A DNA stretch of 64,000 nucleotides from Sphingobacterium sp. SGR-19. GTDB lineage: Bacteria; Bacteroidota; Bacteroidia; Sphingobacteriales; Sphingobacteriaceae. The first letter of the stretch is position 1; each line of letters opens with the position of its first letter. Position numbers and translations under genes: made by a program. Below the pieces are notes generated by a model, which ran no database searches, had not been told where the DNA came from, and worked only from the letters and a program-made list of their open reading frames with translations. Below, one piece after another: positions 17,937 through 24,706 of the stretch. Where the stretch lies: the NCBI RefSeq assembly GCF_011043555.1, contig NZ_JAAKGS010000002.1, forward strand, positions 310,001 through 374,000. Reading direction: 5' to 3'.

Positions 17937-19364
17937 ATGGATACAAATAGAAGATCGTTCTTGAAATTGTCGGGATTGGCGGGGTTAGGATTACTAGCGG
18001 GTTGCAAAACTTCCAGTGGCGGACAGATGTCAGCCCGGTTGCACCATATTGTCACGGAAGTTGAGAAATCGTATGAACCCATATTTAATATGTCTGGTTA
18101 TGCTGCTCCTGCGCTGGATACAGTTCGGCTGGGCTTTATTGGTGTTGGTAACCGCGGCTCCGCTGCGGTAGAGCGTATGAGCAGGATCGAAGGGGTTGCC
18201 ATCCAGGGAATCTGTGATGTGCGAGGGGAGAAAGCGGAGGCGGCGAAAGGACGGATAGCCTCTCCGGGACACGAAGCGAAAATCTACGTTGGAGAAGAGG
18301 ATATCTGGAAGGAGATGTGTGACCGAGAAGACATCGACCTGGTCTATATCGCCACGCACTGGGCCACGCATGCAGAGATGGCCATCTACGCTATGGAGCA
18401 TGGAAAACATGTAGCGCTGGAGATCCCGGCTGCTACCACGGTAGAGGACTGCTGGCGATTGGTGATGACCTCCGAGAAAACGAAAAAACACTGCGTGATC
18501 CTAGAGAACTGCTGCTACGATTTCTTCGAACTGTTGACGTTGAACTTGGCAAGACAGGGTTTCTTTGGGGATATCGTACATTGCGAAGGCGCCTATATAC
18601 ACGATATCCTTGACAGTTTCTTTGAGGAAGGGAAGCGCTACGATTTCTGGCGACTGAAGGAAAACGCAGCCCGTAACGGTAACCTTTATCCCACGCACGG
18701 GCTGGGACCGGTTTGCCAGATATTGAAGGTGAACAGGGGAAATAAACTGGAATTTATGACCTCCATGGCTTCTGCGGATTTTTCACTACAGGCAAAAGCA
18801 AGAGAAATCAGTCAAACAGACAAGCGTTTCGAAGCGTATGCAAAGAAGCCGATGCGGGGAAACATGAACGTTTCCAGTATCATGACCAACAGTGGCAGTA
18901 CGATCATGCTCCAACATGACGTCAGTACCCCGCGCCCCTACTCTAGGCTGCATCTGATCAGCGGAACGAAAGCTTTCGCGCAGAAATATCCACTACCGGG
19001 AAAGATAGCGGTCGGACACGACGATTTTTTGGAACCGACGGAAATGAAGAGACTAGAAGAGGAGTACACCCCCGGTATGGTGAAGCATATCGGTGAGCTG
19101 GCAAAAAGTATAGGCGGTCATGGCGGTATGGACTTTATGATGGACTGGCGGCTGATCGACTGTCTGCGGAACGGACTGCCGGTAGACATGGATGTGTACG
19201 ATGCGGCAACGTGGAGCGTCATAGGACCGCTCAGTGAATGGTCGGTCGCCAATGGGTCACAGCCTATCGCCATACCGGATTTTACGATGGGCAGATGGAA
19301 AGAAAATAAGGTACATGAGATACATCTGGAATCGGGCGGAAATACCAACGTCGTGAAAGCTTGA
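17937..19364 (+). CDS. Gfo/Idh/MocA-fold GH109-type NAD-dependent glycosidase lipoprotein
   Basis: 475 residues. The N-terminus has a twin-arginine motif (NRRSFLK, Arg5-Arg6) and lipobox LLAGC (Cys23), so Tat export and lipidation are likely. A Rossmann motif GFIGVGNRGSAAV follows, then HWATHAEMAIYAMEHGKHV, ALEIPAATTVEDCW, EGAYIHD and NLYPTHGLGPV, all typical of GH109, whose characterised members are NAD-dependent alpha-N-acetylgalactosaminidases. Product specificity here is inferred. It is the first gene of a set with a sugar-phosphate deaminase and a sugar transporter. From about 18140 the base composition becomes clearly more GC-rich than in the esterase gene upstream. Confidence 0.88.
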   Translation: MDTNRRSFLKLSGLAGLGLLAGCKTSSGGQMSARLHHIVTEVEKSYEPIFNMSGYAAPALDTVRLGFIGVGNRGSAAVERMSRIEGVAIQGICDVRGEKAEAAKGRIASPGHEAKIYVGEEDIWKEMCDREDIDLVYIATHWATHAEMAIYAMEHGKHVALEIPAATTVEDCWRLVMTSEKTKKHCVILENCCYDFFELLTLNLARQGFFGDIVHCEGAYIHDILDSFFEEGKRYDFWRLKENAARNGNLYPTHGLGPVCQILKVNRGNKLEFMTSMASADFSLQAKAREISQTDKRFEAYAKKPMRGNMNVSSIMTNSGSTIMLQHDVSTPRPYSRLHLISGTKAFAQKYPLPGKIAVGHDDFLEPTEMKRLEEEYTPGMVKHIGELAKSIGGHGGMDFMMDWRLIDCLRNGLPVDMDVYDAATWSVIGPLSEWSVANGSQPIAIPDFTMGRWKENKVHEIHLESGGNTNVVKA

Positions 19365-19412
19365 TCCGACGACCTAGGTTCCATCGCGATTGGCAGAAAA
19401 ACACGACGTAAT

Positions 19413-19445
19413 GAGCTCATTTATACAATTGAAAATTTAACACAT
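19413..19445 (+). repeat. Leader repeat copy 2, upstream of deaminase gene
   Basis: GAGCTCATT then ATACAAT, GAAAA, TTTAAC and CATA line up with 17892-17925 with few differences. The copy ends 17 bases before the ATG at 19463, within the 98-bp gap between the GH109 and deaminase genes. Confidence 0.6.
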
Positions 19446-19462
19446 ATAAATAATTTATACAG

Positions 19463-20194
19463 ATGAAAATTGAAAAGTATGCAACCCCAGGGGATTTGGG
19501 ACAAGCAGCGGGAAAGTTAGGTGCGGAGTGGATCAGAGAAGCGATTGCGGAAAAGGGCGAGGCGAATATCATCCTGGCGACGGGACAGAGTCAGTTTGAG
19601 ACGATCGATGCGCTGGTACAGGACAAAAGTATAGACTGGTCTAAGGTGAGGATGTTCCATCTGGATGAATATATAGGTATGCCGATCACCCACAAGGCTA
19701 GTTTTAGGAAGTACCTGACGGAACGGTTCATCGACAAGGTGGATGGAGTGAAGGAAGCCGTACTGATCAACGGTGAAAACGATCCGGAAGCGGAACGCAA
19801 ACGTCTGGAAGAAAAGATCGGACAGCATCCCATTGATGTCGCCTTTGTGGGGATAGGCGAGAATGGGCACCTGGCGTTCAATGATCCACCTGCGGACTTT
19901 GATGTGGAGGATGCATACCTGGTGGTCAACCTTGACCTGCAGTGCCGGCAGCAGCAAATGGGAGAGGGCTGGTTCAACCATGTAGATGAAGTGCCGTTAC
20001 AGGCGATCTCGATGTCGATCAAACAGATCATGAAGTCTGAACGCATCATCTGTGCAGTACCCGACCGGAGAAAAGCACAGGCAGTTAAGGACTGTCTGAC
20101 ATTGCCCGTTACAAACGTGCATCCCGCAAGTATCTTGCAGGAACATCCAAACTGTGTATGCTTTCTGGATGCAGGATCAGCTTCATTATTATAA
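19463..20194 (+). CDS. nagB: Glucosamine-6-phosphate deaminase/isomerase family protein
   Basis: 243 residues, the usual length. Family motifs: LATGQSQFETIDAL (phosphate loop), FHLDEYIGMP with the conserved catalytic-region Asp, GIGENGHLAFNDPP with the ring-opening His, and CRQQQMGEGWF. The protein would convert an amino-sugar 6-phosphate to a ketose 6-phosphate plus ammonia in the cytosol. FNDP replaces the FNEP of the E. coli enzyme, and the CRQQQ block suggests a NagB-like subgroup, so the exact sugar (GlcN or GalN phosphate) is open. No deacetylase or sugar kinase is adjacent. Confidence 0.82.
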   Translation: MKIEKYATPGDLGQAAGKLGAEWIREAIAEKGEANIILATGQSQFETIDALVQDKSIDWSKVRMFHLDEYIGMPITHKASFRKYLTERFIDKVDGVKEAVLINGENDPEAERKRLEEKIGQHPIDVAFVGIGENGHLAFNDPPADFDVEDAYLVVNLDLQCRQQQMGEGWFNHVDEVPLQAISMSIKQIMKSERIICAVPDRRKAQAVKDCLTLPVTNVHPASILQEHPNCVCFLDAGSASLL

Positions 20195-20214
20195 TCCAAC
20201 GTACTGCTTGTATC

Positions 20215-21513
20215 ATGACGACATCAACATATGCACTGGACAGAAAGGGAACGGCGATATCCATAGGAATCGTCGGCCTGATGTTCTTTGTCTTTGGATT
20301 TGTATCGTGGGTGAATGCGATATTGATCCCCTATTTTAAGATAGCCTGCGAGCTGACGAATTTTCAGTCGTACCTAGTGGCCTTTGCGTTCTATATATCC
20401 TACCTGGTCATGTCCATGCCGTCTTCCTACCTGCTGAAGCGGGTGGGGTACAAGAAGGGCATTGTCATCGGTTTCTGGATCATGGCCTTGGGTGCACTGC
20501 TGTTCGTTCCGGCGGCATATGGACGTACGTACATGATTTTTTTGGCAGGGCTCTTTACATTGGGAACGGGATTGGCTGTCCTGCAGACGGTGGCCAACCT
20601 CTACATCACGCTGATCGGTGACCGGGAACGTGCCGCCCAGCGAATCAGCCTGATGGGGATATGCAATAAAGGGGCCGGGATATTAGCCCCGCTGGCCTTC
20701 TCCTGGGCCGTTCTGCGGCCAACGGACAACGAACTGTTTAAACAGATACCGCTGATGGACGTAGTACAGCGGACACAGGTACTGGATGAACTGATACTGC
20801 GGGTGGTGGCGCCCTATACGGTTGTTGCTATCGTATTGTTCCTTATCGGCGTACTGGTGAATTATTCTCCCCTTCCGGAGATAGCGAATCCGGATGCAGA
20901 AGATGGGCAGGAACAGAAAAAGGGCGTATTGCAGTTTCCGCACCTGGTACTGGGGGCCATCGCGATATTCCTGCATGTGGGTACACAGGTCATTGCCATC
21001 GACACGGTGATCAGTTATGCAGGCTCTATGGGGCTGTCCTTGGTGGAAGCCAAGGCCTTGCCCTCGTATACGCTGACGGCAACGATCATCGGATATCTAT
21101 TGGGAATCTCGCTTATACCGCGGTTTATCGGCCAGAAAAGGATGCTGCAGATCTGTGCTTTGTTGGGGCTGTATTTTTCCGTCCTGGTGTGCGTTGCCCA
21201 AGGACAGGTCGGATGGTTCAATATGCACCTAGACGTGTCGCTGTGGTTTCTAGTATTCATCGGCCTACCCAATGCGTTGATCTGGGCGGGGATATGGCCG
21301 CTGGCCATTGCCGGGTTAGGGAAATATGCCAAATCAGGCTCGGCATTAATGATCATGGGGCTTTGTGGCAATGCGATATTGCCTCTAATTTACGGTGCGT
21401 TGGCGGATACGCTGAACGTAAAGCAGGCTTATTGGGTGCTGGTGCCGTGTTTTCTGTATATTGTGTACTATGCTTTTTGGGGGCACCGGATCAAATCCTG
21501 GTCGATTAAATAA
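20215..21513 (+). CDS. FHS-family (FucP/NagP-like) MFS sugar transporter
   Basis: 432 residues from the ATG at 20215, 20 bases after the deaminase stop. The in-frame ATG at 20158 lies inside that gene and would add a poor N-terminus. About 12 hydrophobic segments. The opening (GLMFFVFGFVSWVNAILIPY, KIACELTNFQSYLV, SSYLLKRVGYKKG) matches the fucose/glucose/N-acetylglucosamine proton symporters seen in Bacteroidota. It probably carries the amino sugar released by the GH109-type protein across the inner membrane. One line of this gene (20581-20640) is 65% GC against 38% in a line of the LacI gene (22021-22080). Confidence 0.88.
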   Translation: MTTSTYALDRKGTAISIGIVGLMFFVFGFVSWVNAILIPYFKIACELTNFQSYLVAFAFYISYLVMSMPSSYLLKRVGYKKGIVIGFWIMALGALLFVPAAYGRTYMIFLAGLFTLGTGLAVLQTVANLYITLIGDRERAAQRISLMGICNKGAGILAPLAFSWAVLRPTDNELFKQIPLMDVVQRTQVLDELILRVVAPYTVVAIVLFLIGVLVNYSPLPEIANPDAEDGQEQKKGVLQFPHLVLGAIAIFLHVGTQVIAIDTVISYAGSMGLSLVEAKALPSYTLTATIIGYLLGISLIPRFIGQKRMLQICALLGLYFSVLVCVAQGQVGWFNMHLDVSLWFLVFIGLPNALIWAGIWPLAIAGLGKYAKSGSALMIMGLCGNAILPLIYGALADTLNVKQAYWVLVPCFLYIVYYAFWGHRIKSWSIK

Positions 21514-21529
21514 TGGTAAATGGAATAAG

Positions 21530-22552
21530 TTAAGCGTCTTGAGACGACCGAACAGATTGCCGGATGATAAGCTTTCCTGGTAGCAATATATCGTGAGGCT
21601 CGTGATTTTTATTTTTAATATGTTTGATGAGGAGATTGCAACTTTGTTGTCCAATTTCAAACGCAGGCTCTTCTACCGTGGTTAAGTTAGGCTCTATGAC
21701 GGTAGCAATAGGGTCATTGGTGAAACCGATTACGCCGAATTCGACTCCAACTTGAATGTGTTTTGCTTTTAATGCTTGAATGGCGCCAACAGCTTTTCTG
21801 TCATTGACGGCAAAAATGGCATCGGGCTTTTCTTCTAAAGAAAATAACGTTAATGTATCGGTATATCCGTCTACTTGAGAAAAGCCAGAAAAAATAATAT
21901 GATCATCGTTCCGTGGTAAGTTTGCATTTTCCAATGCCGCCAAATATCCTTTCATTCGTTCTTCGGTGAAATTTAGCTCTTTGGGCCCTGCGATATGCGC
22001 AATTTTTTGATATCCGTTTTCGATAAGATGGTTGGTAGCCATATAAGCACCATCAAAGTCACTTTGCATAATCTTCGAAACGTGAATATGATGAGGAACT
22101 CGGTCAAAGAACACCATCGGAACGCCCTGTTCCATTAATTGTTCGAAATGATCTTGCGTGTCTGAATTGGAGGAAATAGAAATCAATAGTCCATCTAGGC
22201 TCGTTGTTGCAATATTTCTCAGTAACTTCTTTTCTCTGTCGAGATCGTCGTTGGTAACAAAAAGTATAATGTTATAGCCTTGCTTGTACGCTTCTTCTTG
22301 TATTCCGGAGATAACGGTGGAAAAATAATAATTGGTAATGAACGGAATAACCACTCCGATATTCTTTGTGCTGCCAGAGGCCAGGGCAGCTGCATTTTTG
22401 TTCGGCTTGAAATTTAATTTTTCCGTTAATTCTAGAACTTTCTTTCTCGTTTCTGGATTGACGTCGTAGGCATCCCGTAAGGCTCTCGATACCGTTGAAA
22501 CGGAAATATTCAACATTTTCGCAATATCTTTAATTCCGTATTGTTGCTTCAT
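21530..22552 (-). CDS. LacI-family transcriptional regulator
   Basis: 340 residues with an N-terminal LacI helix-turn-helix (IKDIAKMLNISVSTVSRALR, residues ~5-24), then the hinge NFKPNKNAAALASG and a periplasmic-binding-like effector domain (IGVVIPFITNYYFSTV, AIFAVNDRKAVGAIQALK). It ends 16 bases from the transporter's stop in convergent orientation, so it probably controls the amino-sugar genes, perhaps through the repeated leader sites at 17892 and 19413 (inference). Its AT-rich coding differs from the transporter's. It is divergent from the transglycosylase gene at 22625. Confidence 0.93.
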   Translation of the reverse strand: MKQQYGIKDIAKMLNISVSTVSRALRDAYDVNPETRKKVLELTEKLNFKPNKNAAALASGSTKNIGVVIPFITNYYFSTVISGIQEEAYKQGYNIILFVTNDDLDREKKLLRNIATTSLDGLLISISSNSDTQDHFEQLMEQGVPMVFFDRVPHHIHVSKIMQSDFDGAYMATNHLIENGYQKIAHIAGPKELNFTEERMKGYLAALENANLPRNDDHIIFSGFSQVDGYTDTLTLFSLEEKPDAIFAVNDRKAVGAIQALKAKHIQVGVEFGVIGFTNDPIATVIEPNLTTVEEPAFEIGQQSCNLLIKHIKNKNHEPHDILLPGKLIIRQSVRSSQDA

Positions 22553-22624
22553 GCACTAAGTTAATCAAAAACAACATACGCTTTCAGAAAAAATATTCTA
22601 TTTTTAAAACGGAAATAGATTGGT

Positions 22625-24706
22625 ATGCGCATATTCGAAAAGTTGCCTTCTTTAACAGCAAAGCAAAAGAAAATGACCTTCATAGTCGGAGGTGTTCTTC
22701 TGTTATTATTCATAATGGGACTGATCATAGCCCTGTCTGTCCGCACGCGGATGTTGGATAAGGCGATGGCGAAAGTAGAAAACATCTTGCTTGAGCGGTA
22801 TCATACTGATTTTAATGTGCAGGAATATTCGTTTACGGGTTTGACTACCGTAACTTTCCGGGATATTGAAGTTATACCGCAACAACGGGACACGCTCGCA
22901 AAGATTGAGCGGATGGCGGTGTCGGTTCGCTTATTTCCTTTGCTGTTCGGAGATGTGAAAATTGGCAATCTAGTTTTACAAAATGCGGATGTAACCTTGC
23001 TAAAGCGAGACTCGATCAGTAATTATGATTTCCTATTTCAAAAGCAAGCAAAAGATACGACAGTTAGGATAGCGGAAGATACCGAAAGTAATTACGCTTC
23101 ATTGATTGACGGGGTGATAAAGCAGGTGTTTTTTAAGATTCCGCGAAATATGGAATTAGAAAATTTTCAGCTTTCTTATCAAGACGATAGTGTCCACCAA
23201 CAGATTCGATTGCCGGAAGCGGTGATGGATGGGGGTGATTTCGAGACAAGCCTTTTTCTGAATGACCATGATGCGCAATGGAATTTGAGCGGACGTGTAA
23301 ACCCCGATAAACAGCAATTGCGTGTGGAAGTATCGTCTGAGGAAGAAAATGTGGAACTTCCTTTTCTACGTCGGAAATTTGGTCTGCGCGTAAGTTTTGA
23401 TAAAATAATGTTTGACCTTGCGCAAGTGAAACGTGTCACGAAAGATTCTCTTACACTTGCCGGCAGATGGTCTTTTGATAACCTGCATGTGCATCACCAC
23501 CGTCTTTCGGAAGATGAGGTTGTTCTTCCTGAAGCTATCGGCGAAGGCCAACTCAATATCGGCAAAACTGCGATAGAAATTGATCCCAAAAGTAAAATCC
23601 GGGTGAAGGAATTTGAATTTCAACCTTATGTCAAGTTTATCCCCAAACCCGATAAAGTAGTTAGTCTGTCCGTGCATACAGGTAAGTTCGAAGCGCAAAA
23701 ATTATTTGATGCGATTCCGCAAGGATTGTTTGAAACGTTGGACGGTATCCAAGTGGAAGGAAAAATAGCATATGATCTTGATTTTTCCGTGAATTTCGCT
23801 GAGCCGGACAGTGTGGTGTTTAAATCTAAAATGGACGACAGAGAGCTGAAAATAGTGAAGTGGGGAAAAGCGGATGTGCGTGCATTGAATAATGCGTTTA
23901 CCTATAAAGCGTATGAGGATACGGTGCTCATGCGGGAGATTGTGGTCGGCACGCAAAATCCAAAATTTACCCCATTAAATCAAGTGGCATCTATACTAAA
24001 GAAAACAGTGCTGAATACCGAAGATCCTTATTTCTATCAACATAAGGGATTTGAGGAGGAAGCATTTAAGTTGTCCATCGCCACGAATATCAAGGAACGT
24101 GCATTTAAGCGGGGAGCGAGTACGATCTCCATGCAGTTAGTGAAAAATGTCTTTTTGAATAGGAATAAAACCATGATGCGGAAATTTGAGGAAATCTTGT
24201 TGGTTTGGTTGTTGGAGGCGTCGGGGCAAGTGAGCAAAGACCGCATGTTTGAAGTATATCTCAATGTGATCGAGTGGGGGAAAAATGTATACGGTATTCA
24301 AGAAGCATCTTCGTACTATTTCGGTAAAACACCTGCGCAATTGAATATCGGAGAAAGCTTATACCTGTCCAGTATTATTCCACGACCGAAGACGGGCCTT
24401 TCTTCTTTTGACTACACCGGACATTTGAAACCTTGGGTACAGCGGCACTTCAATACCTATGGTTATATCATGAATAAACTTGGCCAATTGCAGGACGAAC
24501 AAGTGCCGGAAGCTTACGGCTTCTACGGCGTCGTTTTAGAACCCGGATTACGGCCACCACGACCAAAAGGGATAATAGATACCACGTTCCGAGAAATTGA
24601 CCCGGAACAGGAAGCTATCATGCGAGAGATGGAAAGAGATGAGGCACGGCGCAGAAGCCTGCTGGAGAAACTGTTTGGTAAAGAAGTGGATCCGCCCGAA
24701 GAATAA
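22625..24706 (+). CDS. AsmA-like domain fused to GT51 peptidoglycan transglycosylase
   Basis: 693 residues. One membrane anchor (~17-38), an AsmA-like region (~45-440; FRDIEVIPQQRDTLAKIERM, VKIGNLVLQNADVTL), then a GT51 transglycosylase domain (~455-600). GT51 motifs: EDPYFYQHKGF (candidate catalytic Glu466), RGASTISMQLVKN, RKFEEILL (second Glu ~523) and KDRMFEVYLNVIEWG. There is no penicillin-binding transpeptidase domain; the protein ends ~90 residues after the transglycosylase in a charged tail. Likely polymerises lipid II on the periplasmic side of the inner membrane. Its stop codon directly abuts the convergent gene's stop at 24707. Confidence 0.85.
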   Translation: MRIFEKLPSLTAKQKKMTFIVGGVLLLLFIMGLIIALSVRTRMLDKAMAKVENILLERYHTDFNVQEYSFTGLTTVTFRDIEVIPQQRDTLAKIERMAVSVRLFPLLFGDVKIGNLVLQNADVTLLKRDSISNYDFLFQKQAKDTTVRIAEDTESNYASLIDGVIKQVFFKIPRNMELENFQLSYQDDSVHQQIRLPEAVMDGGDFETSLFLNDHDAQWNLSGRVNPDKQQLRVEVSSEEENVELPFLRRKFGLRVSFDKIMFDLAQVKRVTKDSLTLAGRWSFDNLHVHHHRLSEDEVVLPEAIGEGQLNIGKTAIEIDPKSKIRVKEFEFQPYVKFIPKPDKVVSLSVHTGKFEAQKLFDAIPQGLFETLDGIQVEGKIAYDLDFSVNFAEPDSVVFKSKMDDRELKIVKWGKADVRALNNAFTYKAYEDTVLMREIVVGTQNPKFTPLNQVASILKKTVLNTEDPYFYQHKGFEEEAFKLSIATNIKERAFKRGASTISMQLVKNVFLNRNKTMMRKFEEILLVWLLEASGQVSKDRMFEVYLNVIEWGKNVYGIQEASSYYFGKTPAQLNIGESLYLSSIIPRPKTGLSSFDYTGHLKPWVQRHFNTYGYIMNKLGQLQDEQVPEAYGFYGVVLEPGLRPPRPKGIIDTTFREIDPEQEAIMREMERDEARRRSLLEKLFGKEVDPPEE

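Noticed and set aside
18030..18491. 153-codon minus-strand frame
   Set aside because: Antisense to the GH109-type gene, no domain and no sensible start context.
19591..20199. 202-codon open frame on the minus strand
   Set aside because: It lies opposite the deaminase gene, whose motifs are clear. Its product is Ser/Cys/Arg-rich with no recognisable domain; long antisense frames are expected in GC-richer genes.
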